A DNA stretch of 64,000 nt, taken from contig NZ_PXXU01000001.1 in assembly GCF_003011925.2 (NCBI RefSeq), positions 1-64,000 of the forward strand, read 5' to 3'. Shown in pieces: positions 46,420-56,742 of the stretch. Source of the stretch: Nitrosomonas supralitoralis (lineage in GTDB: Bacteria > Pseudomonadota > Gammaproteobacteria > Burkholderiales > Nitrosomonadaceae). The translations under genes and the position numbers were made by a program. Positions within the stretch are counted from its first letter, which is position 1. Each line of letters begins with the position of its first letter. The notes under the pieces are model-generated. The model was given only the letters and a program-made list of their open reading frames with translations. It was not told where the DNA came from and did not search any database.

Positions 46420-49404
46420 TCAATCTAACAATGCTTGTTTGGCATCGCTGAGTTCTTTGTCGCGGCGATGGTAGCCACATGTATTGATTATTTTTTCTGC
46501 AGCTTCCAGATCCGCGCTTGGCGACTGCCACGGATAATCCAAACTGCCGTCCAGAGTTCGCAGTTGTCCGAACAATCTCGCCCGATACAAATGAATATCC
46601 GCCATATGAAGCTTCATCGAGCTACGCTCGGCGATTTCCCAGGCTTCATCGAGGTCGGTTTGTGCACTGTCGGTGCCGGTATGCTTGCCTCCAATAAACC
46701 TTAGCCAAGCACGGATGAGAAGCCCTCTAGGCAGATGCCCAATTATGCCAGCGCGACGAAAACCATTAACGGTTTGCTCTACCTGTAATTGTGCATGCCG
46801 GGTGTCAGATTTTGCCAAAATCGCCTCGTAGAGCAAGGCGCTGCTTAACGTGAGGCGCTCCAGAGCAAGGTCGATAAGATCATCGTGCCTAAACATTCTC
46901 TCTGCGCATTGTTGAGAAAATGCAGTGCAAATTTCTAACGGATTCTTGCGTTCAAACTCTTGCAAGCAATATGAAGAAAACATTGCTTGCCACGCGGCAC
47001 GCTCAGGATCAGCAAGTTGTAAATTCCAATATTGAAAACTCGCCAGACCGTAAAACAGTAGTCTGTCCATATAATCAGGGCCTATTTTCTCGGTTTCGCT
47101 GAATAAAGCCTTCGCTTTAGTCAGACGACCCGCTTGATGCAGGGCATCAGCATATCGAAATCTCTTGGTCATTTGTTCGTGCAGAATACCACTATGATCC
47201 GCACAAATAACCGATTCCTCGGCGACACTGATGGCCCCAATCACATCGCCTAGAGACATCTTCAGTTCACTCTGGATTCCAAGAAGGATAGCAGCATCCT
47301 TCAAACTTTTCTCCTTGCCCAACATATTAATTGCTAACTGCATTGGTTCCAAGGATTCGGTCAATCTACCCAAGGCGATGAGATAAATTGCAGCTTCACT
47401 ATATAGTGAAATATGTAAATTTTCTGAAAGTATGGGTGAAATGGACTTCCACGGCTGATCATAAAAACAGGCAACCGCTCCTAAATTAGATGCCATTGCT
47501 CCGAGTTTTCGTGAACTATAGTAGTTACGGTATTGCAAAATGCGCCTCAAATAAATTTCGTCACATGCTTTCAATTGCAATCCCGCCTGACAGCCGTGGA
47601 TCACGGCTTGGTAGAGAGGTTGGAGGTCTTCGAGCGTGGGCTGACTACCTTCATGCGTGGTTGCACATAGATACTCATAGAGCCGACGATGGGCCGTGCG
47701 CCACGCATTCGGTTGTTGCGCACGCAGTTGCCGCGAAAAGTATTCTCGCAGCAGCGGATGCGCATCGAGCGAAACAAGTGTGCCTGCAGCGTCCCGGTTC
47801 ACCGTAAGTAATTGCGCGGATTCGAGGCCACTAAGGCAGAGCGCCCAGTCCTCATCGGCCAGCTCGGTGAGTGGATCAGTGATTCCGAGGATGGTTTCAC
47901 TCCGCAGAGCCGCAAGGCAGCCGGCGTCTGCGGGCCGATCAAACAATCCCATAAGCCGCAGCACAGCTACTTCGCGCTGTCCTTCGTCGCCGCCGTTCAA
48001 CAGCCACTTTTCGTAGGCCGCCATAGTGCGAAAAGCGTGCCCTCCACTGATCTTCTCGTCAGCTTTCTCAAACCTTACACGATCGCACCGGCGAATATCG
48101 CCATTAAAGGCGCGTTTCAGAAATCCTCCGAGCAAGGTCAGCGTGAGTGCATGTCCTTTCACGTCTTCAACCAATTTTTCTAATTCTTGCGCCATACCGC
48201 GCACACCGAGTGTTTTTAGTAGAAATACACCGGCGTCGGGCGACAAACGTAACAGCGTTACTTCAACCACAGTCTTATTCTGAAACGCCCGTAAATCTGG
48301 CAATGAATACCGGGTGGTAATCACACATAAACCGTGACTGTTTTGCGCTAGCCCTTTGAGCAGCGCAGAGATACCCTGATCCTTCAGTTCGCCCGGTGTA
48401 GGCGAAGTGGGTGCATATTGGAGTGGCTCGAGACCATCGAGAACAAGCAGGCTGCGTTGCCGCCCTACAAGGCGTGCAAGATGCCGGCCTTTCTCGTATG
48501 CTCCGACAGGACTGCCGGCAAATCCTTTGTCTGCAGCATTACCGAAAAAGCTAATTGCTTCCTTCAGAAATAAATCGGAGGAAGTCACCAGTTGTTCACT
48601 CGTACCCTGATTATAGAACGACCACGCAAAAGCGGCATCGCAACCGGGCCAATCTTTGGCAAGCATCTCATCCACAATCCATTTGGCCACCAGGGAAGTC
48701 TTTCCCTCGCCGCCAAAAGCAACAAATGTGAGAATGCGGGAGCGCTCCTTTTCCACACGCACGACTTTATCCCAAGCGTCGCTGAGAAATGCGCTTTCAT
48801 CTTCGCGGCCAATTAATTGGGTAGGTGCGTATTTGAGGATGTGGGAGATGTCGACCTTGAGAACTATATCTTTTGTTAACGAAACTTCACCGGGGCGAGC
48901 AAACAAAGGTTTTGTTGTACTCGTTTCGAGGTCAGGTGGGATACCGATGGCGGGCTTGGAATAAAGCGGGCGGTTCTGAAGCTTACGTAAAAGCGCCTCA
49001 TAACCAGCTGAACCGTCGAGCAGGAAACTATCGTAGCCTTGAAGTTCGAGCGGAATGTGATTTCTATCCGAGGTATTGAAGAAAACAGGAAAGATTCGGC
49101 TATTATGAAGCTTATTGCAATAAAGAGAACGCCGGATCAATCCAGCTTCTCAGCCAACACCCAATCCCTGATCGGGTAATTCTTCGTGCTGGAAACGGCG
49201 CTTGTAAGTTTCAGTAACTACGCAAAGTATGAAATCTGCATCGCGTAATTGTTTAGTCATCCATAATGGCCAGTCTTCATCGGTATCTTTGTAAACATCG
49301 AGGCGACAATCAAACCCTTCCCGGGATAGGCTTGCATCTAAGCCGATTACCTTATCACTATGCTCTTTAGAATCATGGCTGTAACTGATAAATACTTTCT
49401 TCAT
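46420..49404 (-). pseudogene. SEFIR-STAND NTPase-TPR protein with an in-frame TGA
   Basis: One reading frame of 994 codons, broken only by a TGA at 49150-49152 (codon 85). The N-terminal ~150 residues are a SEFIR domain (MKKVFISYSHDSKEH; then DVYKDTDEDWPLWMTKQL). The TGA falls in GLGVG*EAGLIRR, where the family has Trp. A STAND NTPase follows, with Walker A FGGEGKTS at about 230-237 and Walker B LLVLDGLEPLQ, then TPR-like helices to the end. Related SEFIR and STAND proteins act in bacterial anti-phage defence, where TIR-like domains are effectors and repeats sense. Downstream translation could restart at TTG 49140, but the SEFIR domain would then be split. It follows pyrE by 28 bp in the same direction. 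Confidence 0.85.
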
Positions 49405-49432
49405 GAGGAATGGATATATTGAAAACAATCTG

Positions 49433-50077
49433 CTAGTAGTTCACCCCATACTGCTCTCGGTAACACTGCACCGCCAGCAAATGCTGTTCGAATTCTCGAT
49501 GATTCTGTAAATAAACCACCAGATCGTTCAGATTAATAATCGAAGTCACAGTAAGGCCATGCATTTGCTGCACTTCCTGCACTGCCGATAACTGGTCGCT
49601 ACCCCGCTCCATGCGATCCACGGCGATGACGACACCGCTTGGTGTTGCACCGGAGGCTTTGATTAAATCGACCGATTCACGCACTGAAGTACCCGCTGAA
49701 ATAACATCATCGACAATCAACACACGACCCACCATCGAGGCACCGACCAATACGCCGCCTTCACCGTGATCCTTGGCTTCCTTGCGGTTAAAGCAGAATG
49801 GGTAGTTATACCCCATCTCAGCCAGCGCGATGACAATGGCACTGACCAATGGAATGCCTTTATAGGCCGGACCAAACAGCATGTCGAACGGAAGCTCTGC
49901 AGCAACTATCGCTTTGGCGTAAAATTGCCCAAGTTTGCGCAGCGAATCGCCATCGTTAAATAATCCCGCATTAAAAAAATACGGTGACATGCGCCCGGCT
50001 TTGGTTTTAAATTCACCAAAACATAATACATTGCACGCAATGGCGAATTCAATGAAGGCTTGCCGGAAATCGGACAT
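49433..50077 (-). CDS. pyrE: Orotate phosphoribosyltransferase
   Basis: A 214-residue enzyme that joins orotate to PRPP, giving OMP in pyrimidine synthesis. The PRPP-binding motif VLIVDDVISAGTSV lies near residues 118-131. The loop segment NRKEAKDHGEGGVLVG near 98-113 is the flexible catalytic loop with its conserved Lys and His. The length is typical of the proteobacterial type. It is divergent from xthA with only 26 bp between start codons, so promoters overlap the neighbouring genes. AGGAG lies 11 nt upstream of the ATG. Confidence 0.96.
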   Translation of the reverse strand: MSDFRQAFIEFAIACNVLCFGEFKTKAGRMSPYFFNAGLFNDGDSLRKLGQFYAKAIVAAELPFDMLFGPAYKGIPLVSAIVIALAEMGYNYPFCFNRKEAKDHGEGGVLVGASMVGRVLIVDDVISAGTSVRESVDLIKASGATPSGVVIAVDRMERGSDQLSAVQEVQQMHGLTVTSIINLNDLVVYLQNHREFEQHLLAVQCYREQYGVNY

Positions 50078-50103
50078 AAATTAATCAACTCCTGAATGAA
50101 TAG

Positions 50104-50877
50104 ATGCAAATTATAACGCTTAACGTAAATGGTATCCGTGCGGCGGTGAAAAAAGGCTTTCTTGAATGGCTCGGGTCACAAGCCGCGGATATCGTATGCG
50201 TACAAGAATTAAAAGCGCAATTGCCTGACCTTTCCGCCGAAATGCAGGCGCCGAATGGCTATCACGGTTATTTCCATTGCGCCGAGCAAAGAGGTTATAG
50301 TGGTGTCGGCATATATACTCGCAAAAAACCGGATCAAGTGATCGAAGGTATTGGAATTTCTGATATCGATATCGAAGGTCGCTTTTTGCAAGCCGATTTT
50401 GGCAATTTAAGTATCATTTCAATTTATCTGCCGTCCGGCTCCAGCGGCGAGCATCGGCAAGCTGCAAAATTTTATTTCATGGAAAAATTTTTTCCGGTAT
50501 TGCAGAACCTAAAAGCTAGTAATCGAGAAATCATTTTATGCGGAGATTGGAACATTGCGCACAAGAAAATCGACCTTAAAAATTGGCGCTCCAATCAGAA
50601 AAATTCCGGTTTCCTGCCTGAAGAACGCGACTGGTTGTCCAATGTATTGGAAAATTTCGGTTTTATCGATGTATTTCGCCAGCTGAACACCGAACCGGAT
50701 CATTACACCTGGTGGTCGAATCGTGGACAAGCCTGGGCAAAAAACGTCGGTTGGCGCATCGACTACCAAATCGCCACGCCTGCTATCGCACAACAAGCGC
50801 GAACTACTTCAATTTATAAAGATGAGCGTTTTTCCGATCATGCGCCACTGATCATCGACTACGATCACGAATTATGA
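50104..50877 (+). CDS. xthA: Exodeoxyribonuclease III
   Basis: A 257-residue AP endonuclease/3'-exonuclease of the exonuclease-endonuclease-phosphatase family, used in base excision repair. Motifs in order: LNVNGIRAAVKKGFLEWL at the N-terminus, QELKAQ with the metal-binding Glu near residue 36, CGDWNIAH with the catalytic Asp and Asn near 145, WRIDYQIA near 220 and SDHAPLI with the catalytic Asp-His near 248. The stop overlaps the start of the next gene (ATGA). Confidence 0.96.
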   Translation: MQIITLNVNGIRAAVKKGFLEWLGSQAADIVCVQELKAQLPDLSAEMQAPNGYHGYFHCAEQRGYSGVGIYTRKKPDQVIEGIGISDIDIEGRFLQADFGNLSIISIYLPSGSSGEHRQAAKFYFMEKFFPVLQNLKASNREIILCGDWNIAHKKIDLKNWRSNQKNSGFLPEERDWLSNVLENFGFIDVFRQLNTEPDHYTWWSNRGQAWAKNVGWRIDYQIATPAIAQQARTTSIYKDERFSDHAPLIIDYDHEL

Positions 50878-52250
50878 CATCGGATGCGCTATCCAGTTGG
50901 TTGCAGGCACTGCGGGTATATACTCACCCCCGCGTACTCGGCATGCTGTCGCTGGGATTCTCCGCCGGATTGCCGTTGCTGTTGATTATGGGCACATTAT
51001 CATTCTGGCTGCGGGAAGCAGGTATCGATCGCACTACAATCGGCCATCTGAGCTGGATTGGCTTGGCCTACAGTTTTAAATGGCTGTGGTCTCCATTGGT
51101 TGACCGACTATCGCTGCCACTGTTGACGCGATGGCTGGGCCGCCGCCGTGCCTGGTTGTTACTGTCGCAGATCACCATTGCCATGGCGTTGACAGGCATG
51201 GCATTCACCGACCCTGTTATCAATCTGACACATTTGGTATTTTTTGCACTTGCCGTGGCTTTTGCTTCCGCCACTCAGGACATCGCACTTGATGCTTATC
51301 GCATCGAGGCTGTCGCAGCGGAATTGCAAGGCGCAATGGCCGCCACCTACCAAGCCGGCTATCGTGTCGCGATGATCCTGGCTTCAGCTGGCGTGCTGTG
51401 GATTGCTGCGGCGGTTGATGTCACTGCTGATGCCTACGACCACGCACCATGGCGTTTCGCTTATCTGGTAATGGCCTTTAGCATGATCGTCGGAATTATC
51501 AGTACGCTGGTCATTCGCGAACCAGATGTACCTTACAATCGATTAATCTCAGAAAACGAAAAAATCGCACAGCAGGCCATTGCAGCGTGGCATCTTCATC
51601 CCCGCATCGGCAACCTGCTGGTTTGGCTTTACGGTGCATTAATAGCGCCATTCCGCGACTTTATCATGCGGCATGGCCGGCAGGCATTGCTGATCCTGGG
51701 CCTGATTGCCATCTACCGTATCTCCGATGTTGTGATGGGCGTAATGAGCAATCCTTTCTATGTCGATATGGGATACAGTAAAGAAGAAGTCGCCACGATT
51801 TCAAAAGTGTATGGCGTAATTATGACTATCGTAGGGGCCGCGATCGGCGGCGTGCTGACTGTCAAAATCGGCATCATGCGCACACTGTTTTTAGGGGCTG
51901 TGCTGTCTGCTGCGACCAATCTAATGTTTGTCTGGCTCGCAGGGCGGGGTCATGATGTGAGCGGGTTAATTTTCACCATATCAGCAGACAACCTTTCTGC
52001 TGGCATTGCTTCTTGCGCTTTTATCGCATATTTATCCGGCCTAACCAATTCGGCATATTCAGCCACCCAATATGCATTATTCAGTTCGGTAATGCTGTTG
52101 CTGCCCAAATTTATCGCCGGATTCAGCGGACAATTTGTCGATGCATACGGCTATGAAAGTTTCTTCATAGCCACCGCTATACTAGGCCTGCCTGTTTTGG
52201 TTCTGGTTTGGCTCGCCGGGCAGGCTAAGTTTACGCATTCCTCTCAATAG
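50874..52250 (+). CDS. ampG: AmpG-like muropeptide MFS permease
   Basis: A 458-residue major facilitator protein with 12 or more hydrophobic helices. AmpG-type features are the N-terminal SLGFSAGLPLLLIMGTLSFWLREAG, the loop LGRRRAWLLLSQI and the SATQDIALDAYRIE segment near residue 138, characteristic of the group. It imports anhydro-muropeptides for cell-wall recycling, which fits with the murein enzymes at 43.9-46.2 kb. Start overlaps xthA by 4 bp, so it is likely cotranscribed. Confidence 0.9.
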   Translation: MTSDALSSWLQALRVYTHPRVLGMLSLGFSAGLPLLLIMGTLSFWLREAGIDRTTIGHLSWIGLAYSFKWLWSPLVDRLSLPLLTRWLGRRRAWLLLSQITIAMALTGMAFTDPVINLTHLVFFALAVAFASATQDIALDAYRIEAVAAELQGAMAATYQAGYRVAMILASAGVLWIAAAVDVTADAYDHAPWRFAYLVMAFSMIVGIISTLVIREPDVPYNRLISENEKIAQQAIAAWHLHPRIGNLLVWLYGALIAPFRDFIMRHGRQALLILGLIAIYRISDVVMGVMSNPFYVDMGYSKEEVATISKVYGVIMTIVGAAIGGVLTVKIGIMRTLFLGAVLSAATNLMFVWLAGRGHDVSGLIFTISADNLSAGIASCAFIAYLSGLTNSAYSATQYALFSSVMLLLPKFIAGFSGQFVDAYGYESFFIATAILGLPVLVLVWLAGQAKFTHSSQ

Positions 52251-52268
52251 CAGCCTTTATATTCAATC

Positions 52269-53447
52269 ATGCCACATGCTCCCATGCAAAAAAACCCAGA
52301 ATCTGAATATAATGCGCTGTTATGCGCGGGCGAACTGAAGCCGGACGCCGATCAGGCTAAAGCAGTTGCCGCTCTGGATCGATTACATCGCGATTTAATC
52401 GGATGCCGTACAACCGGAAAGAAATGGCCTGTCAGATTATTTCACTGGCTTGGCAGTGAAAAATCAGCGCCTAAAGGCATTTATCTCTATGGAGGAGTAG
52501 GACGAGGCAAATCCATGCTGATGGATCTGTTTTACGCGACTATTCCAATAACATCAAAGAAACGAGTCCACTTCCATGAATTCATGCTGGATATACATGC
52601 TCGACTCAAGGACTGGCACGAATTTTCTGTACGGGAACGTGCACAACAGGGATGGCGCGCCAGTGACGTTGATCCGATCCCATCGATCGCACGGAAATTA
52701 GCCGATACCACAATGCTATTATGTTTTGACGAATTCCAGGTTACCGATATCGCTGATGCGATGATACTGACTCGGCTCTTTAACGCACTGTTTGCTCAAG
52801 GCGTAGTTGTAGTCATTACCTCTAATCGACCACCCGATGATCTCTACTTAAATGGCTTGAATCGTCAACGCTTTCTGCCATTCATTCAGCAGATAAAAGA
52901 AAGGCTTGAGATTATTTCACTGGAAAGCCCAATTGATTATCGCTATAACCGCTTGAAAGGTGCGCAAACCTACTATTTCCCGATTAACGAAGCCACTACG
53001 GCCGAGTTGTCGGCAACATTCTTTCGTCTGACCGATCGCAGCATCGAAGATCGGAATAAGGTTCCCAGCGAAGAGTTAAACGTACAGGGGCGAACGCTAT
53101 TCGTTCCCAAAGCTGCGCGAGGCGTCGCTGTTTTTTCATTTAAGCGTCTGTGCGCAAATCCTCTGGGAGCCGCAGACTATCTCGCAATTGCCAGGACCTA
53201 TCATACCGTCATCATGGTTGCGATCCCTCAATTCAACCAGGAAAACAACAGCGAAGCCAAGCGCTTCATGCATTTGATCGATGCACTGTATGAAAATGGC
53301 GTCAAATTCTTGTGCTCAGCCGCGGTACCGCTTCAATCACTATATGCCGGGGGAGAGATCAGTTTCGAATTTGAACGCACAATTTCGCGTCTAATGGAAA
53401 TGCAGTCGAAAAGTTATCTGGCCAGGGGACATGGTAAGAATTTATAA
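52269..53447 (+). CDS. zapE: AFG1-family ATPase (ZapE-like)
   Basis: A 392-residue AAA-like P-loop ATPase. Walker A is YGGVGRGKSMLMD near residue 75, Walker B is LLCFDEFQVTDIADAM near 155, and sensor-like VVITSNRPPDDLY lies near 185. In E. coli ZapE interacts with the Z-ring and is needed under oxygen-poor or high-temperature growth. The length agrees with the family. It follows the AmpG gene by about 20 bp. The start could be 15 bp later at MQKNPES. Confidence 0.93.
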   Translation: MPHAPMQKNPESEYNALLCAGELKPDADQAKAVAALDRLHRDLIGCRTTGKKWPVRLFHWLGSEKSAPKGIYLYGGVGRGKSMLMDLFYATIPITSKKRVHFHEFMLDIHARLKDWHEFSVRERAQQGWRASDVDPIPSIARKLADTTMLLCFDEFQVTDIADAMILTRLFNALFAQGVVVVITSNRPPDDLYLNGLNRQRFLPFIQQIKERLEIISLESPIDYRYNRLKGAQTYYFPINEATTAELSATFFRLTDRSIEDRNKVPSEELNVQGRTLFVPKAARGVAVFSFKRLCANPLGAADYLAIARTYHTVIMVAIPQFNQENNSEAKRFMHLIDALYENGVKFLCSAAVPLQSLYAGGEISFEFERTISRLMEMQSKSYLARGHGKNL

Positions 53448-53793
53448 TAATAAAACATCAACACCACGTCTTTGGTGCCTGAAGCAGTGAAATGAATCAA
53501 TATCGAACACCACTTGATCATTGTCGCCACTGATGCTGTTGGGCAGCACATCACCCATCTATCTCGATTGTAATTACCGTTGATCATTGTTGCATTCTCA
53601 CTAACTTATTGATGGATACTGTCAGTATCTCCATTTGAGGCGATTCTTGAAGCATCATAACTCCCAGTAAATTCATAAGGATTCCATACAGGTATAGCAC
53701 CGTCCGAGATTACCTCACTACAGAACTCGACTGAAAAAGAGCAGGAAAGGGTGTATGCTGAAGTTATCTTATATTCCAAGCGAGGGGCAGAGT
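53448..53793. other. Intergenic stretch, nothing recognised
   Basis: About 345 bp between zapE and the epimerase. No repeat or hairpin stood out beyond weak AT-rich symmetry. The promoter of the epimerase is likely near 53700-53780. Confidence 0.4.
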
Positions 53794-54708
53794 ATGAACA
53801 TACTAATGACCGGAGCGACGGGGTTTATCGGTCGCCACCTGATGCAGCGCTTACAACTTGAGAATCACACGATTAAAGCACTGAGCCGCAACGGCAAGCG
53901 TGCAAGCCAACTACTCGGCGTCCCGGCATTTGACTGGGATTACGCTACCCAAGACGTGCCTGCTGAAGCAATGCACGATTGTCAGATCATCATCAATCTG
54001 ATGGGGGAGAATCTCGGCGATGGCCGCTGGACCGAGGCACGCAAACATGAAATTTATGCTTCCCGCATCCTCAGCACACGCAAATTAATTGCAGTTGCTC
54101 CAAAAAACTTGCAAGCTTTCGTCTGCGGCTCGGCAATCGGCATTTATCCAGGCGTAGGCGATGAATTGTATGATGAATCCTATACTGTCCCAGAGCGGCT
54201 CAGTTTTATGCAAACCCTTTGCCATGACTGGGAACAGGAAGCTGTCAGGATTGAACACAGCAACGTGCGCCGAGTCAGTATCCGTACCGGGGTGGTGCTG
54301 GGCGAAGGCGGCATGCTAAAAAAACTACTGCCGATATTCAAGCTGGGCTTGGGCGGATCGGTCGGCGATGGCCGCCAATGGCTACCGTGGATACATATTG
54401 ATGATATTGTCTCGGTGTTTTGCAAGGCTGCGCTGGATGTGCGCTATCAGGGTCCGATAAATGCCGTGTCACCCAGTCCGGTTCGCTATCGCGAATTTGC
54501 AACCGCGCTTGGCAAGGCGCTTCGTCGTCCTTCCTACTTTCCTACTCCGGCATTTATCCTGAAACTGGTATTAGGCGAAGCGGCTGCACTGGCTCTAAAT
54601 AGTTATCACATCACACCCAGACGATTGTTGGAAGACTATAATTTTAGGTTTAAATTTAATAACTTGACGGCAGCGCTGAACGATTTATTTCCCGCAACCA
54701 AGTCCTAA
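53794..54708 (+). CDS. TIGR01777-family NAD-dependent epimerase (SDR39U1/YfcH-like)
   Basis: A 304-residue extended-SDR protein. The N-terminal dinucleotide motif is MTGATGFIGRHLM, followed by NLMGENLGDGRW near residue 67 and SIRTGVVLGEGGMLKKLLP near 165. The C-terminal half has WLPWIHIDDIV near 195 and the LGEAAALAL segment, typical of the TIGR01777 family. The E. coli relative is YfcH; the substrate is not known. I chose the ATG at 53794 because AGGGGC lies 6 nt upstream; the longer start at 53755 lacks a site. Confidence 0.88.
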   Translation: MNILMTGATGFIGRHLMQRLQLENHTIKALSRNGKRASQLLGVPAFDWDYATQDVPAEAMHDCQIIINLMGENLGDGRWTEARKHEIYASRILSTRKLIAVAPKNLQAFVCGSAIGIYPGVGDELYDESYTVPERLSFMQTLCHDWEQEAVRIEHSNVRRVSIRTGVVLGEGGMLKKLLPIFKLGLGGSVGDGRQWLPWIHIDDIVSVFCKAALDVRYQGPINAVSPSPVRYREFATALGKALRRPSYFPTPAFILKLVLGEAAALALNSYHITPRRLLEDYNFRFKFNNLTAALNDLFPATKS

Positions 54709-54727
54709 CATTAAAACCAGAAACGCA

Positions 54728-55990
54728 ATGGCACCACAGCTTGCTGTTTTCTGGTTTCGGCGTGATCTGCGACCGGGCGACAAAGTCGGATTCTCACATG
54801 CACTGGCATCCGAACACCCGGTTTTGATGGTTTTTATTTTTGATCCATCAATTCTGACAGGATTACCCGAAAACGATGCGCGCTACGTTCATCTACGATA
54901 CCTTGCAAACCTTGCGTACACAGCTTGAGAAAAAATATGCGAGTTCAATCGCGCTGTTTTATGGCAAGCCAGTAGAAGTTTTCGATCAAATCCTGCCTTC
55001 ATATCCTGTCGTAGCAGTTTTCACTAACCATGACTATGAAACCTATGTGGGCGAACGGGGCGAAGTAATCCGGAAATGACTGCAAGCACGATCGGTTGGT
55101 TTTTATACCTATAAAGATCATGAGTTATTTGAAAAAAGAGATCAACAAGGATTCGAGCAGCCCCTATCTAGGGTATACCCCCTATCTGCGCAAATGGAGA
55201 AAGATTCAGAATCAGACAATACTGATGACTTATTCAACCCTGGCAAAACTAGAGAATACGATAAAACATCAACGGCTGCCGAATCTTTCTCTGGCAGATA
55301 TTGGTTTTGTTCGATCTAGGATAGTCATTCCAGGCTATCGATTGAACGCGGCATTGGTGCAACATTATACGCGTGACAGGGATTTTCCTGCATTAACCGC
55401 CACATCGCTGCTGGGGCCTCATTTGCGATTCGGCACTATAAGTATTCGAAAAATCTTTCAGAAAGCACCAAACAGTGGAGACGATAGCTTCAGTAATGAA
55501 CTGGTCTGGCGTGAATTCTTCACGCCAAATATTATGGCATTTCCCCCATACCCAAAATAGCAGTTTCAAGTCGCACCATGATCGCATTGAGTGGCTAAAT
55601 GACGAAACCAAATTCAGGCATTGGTGTGAGGGAACAATCGGTTATCCACTGGTCGATGACGGCATACTGCAACATAGTGCAACCGGCGTAATGCACAAGC
55701 GGCTCCGCATGATCAGCGCGAGTTTCTTGTGTAAACATTTATTGATTAATTGGCGTTGATAAGAAGCATATTTCGCCAGAAAATTAATGGATTGAGAAAT
55801 TGCAAGCAATGTCGGAAAGTGGCAGCGGGTAGCAGGTTGTGGTGTGAATGCCGCATCCTATTTTAGAATTTTCAACCCAGAAACGCAACTCAAGAAATTT
55901 GATAAAGATTACATTTATACTCAGACATGGATAAATGACTGGCACACATCCGCCGGCCCGATTGAACACACATGCAAGCGTCAACGTTGC
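54728..55990 (+). pseudogene. phrB: Deoxyribodipyrimidine photolyase, decayed
   Basis: Joined pieces cover most of a photolyase, in order: AVFWFRRDLRPGDKVGFSHA at the N-terminus; TFIYDTLQTLRTQLEKKY and AVFTNHDYETY; a TGA at 55077; SVGFYTYKDHELFEK; YTPYLRKWRKIQ; TSLLGPHLRFGTISIRK and ELVWREFF; WCEGTIGYPLVDDGI with MHKRLRMISASFL; and finally NAASYFRIFNPETQLKKFD. At least three frameshifts (near 54880, 55150 and 55515) and several stops separate them. It starts 20 bp after the epimerase. The FAD-binding and DNA-binding motifs survive only in fragments, so the gene is not functional. Confidence 0.93.
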
Positions 55991-56073
55991 TTACAAGTTA
56001 TCGACAAGCTATCGATTAACTCGATACCGTTGCGAACGAGACAATCGTTCGGATCACACTCTCCAGATCGACT

Positions 56074-56742
56074 TCACTGTTTGAGTAATGGCACTGTTTG
56101 TTGATAACAGGTACGAGTAAAATATATCAACCACGTTACTATACCAAACAGCTTGAAACCATCTTCGACCAGAACTGCAATACCCGTTTGCCGTAACACC
56201 AGATCAGAAAGCATGGATAATGCCAGAAAACCACAGGCTATCAACAAAATGAGGTAATCCGTCTGCAAAATAATCCTGGCAAATAGAAGGAAAAAAAACA
56301 GCATTGCTAAAATATACGCCAAATAAAAAACTTTCTCCGGCACATTTAAGTACCGTGGAAAGATATGCTCATGCAATAAAAAAAAATCATCGACCAATAA
56401 TACAAAGGTCAGCGTAGCCGAATATAATAAGTATAGCCCAATTTTCTTGCTGCCCCTTTTTATCAAGAGCACTGCCACAAACAGACAAATAGCTGCTGTA
56501 AATGCCCATAGCAATACTCCCAAATTAGACATGACCCCGAGAAACGGGTTGAATTTGAGTATTGCAGCAGGCTCCCGGAAGAAATTATCAATCAATATGT
56601 TGTACTGCCAACTGATTACCCAGACCGAAAATAGAGTGATTAACACAATCAAATAAGGAATCAGAAGCAAACGCAACGAACTTTTCAGTTGATTAAGTAT
56701 TTTATTGAAGAAATCACTGCTCATCATTTCAGTTAGTTTCAT
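56074..56742 (-). CDS. Multi-pass membrane protein of unknown function
   Basis: A ~222-residue inner-membrane protein with six hydrophobic segments. They lie at about 23-43, 66-90 and 98-120, with the last near 195-215. Between them is VDDFFLLHEHIFPRYL, which is rich in acidic and His residues and is the most distinctive part. I do not recognise the family. The start is uncertain: ATG at 56742 (MKLTEMMSS) was chosen because an upstream extension to 56844 has no membrane or signal character. It faces the decayed photolyase. Confidence 0.6.
   Translation of the reverse strand: MKLTEMMSSDFFNKILNQLKSSLRLLLIPYLIVLITLFSVWVISWQYNILIDNFFREPAAILKFNPFLGVMSNLGVLLWAFTAAICLFVAVLLIKRGSKKIGLYLLYSATLTFVLLVDDFFLLHEHIFPRYLNVPEKVFYLAYILAMLFFFLLFARIILQTDYLILLIACGFLALSMLSDLVLRQTGIAVLVEDGFKLFGIVTWLIYFTRTCYQQTVPLLKQ

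Noticed and set aside
46420-49404. A frameshift as the cause of the split SEFIR gene
   Set aside because: Codons on both sides of the TGA at 49150-49152 are in the same frame, so it is a nonsense codon and not a frameshift.
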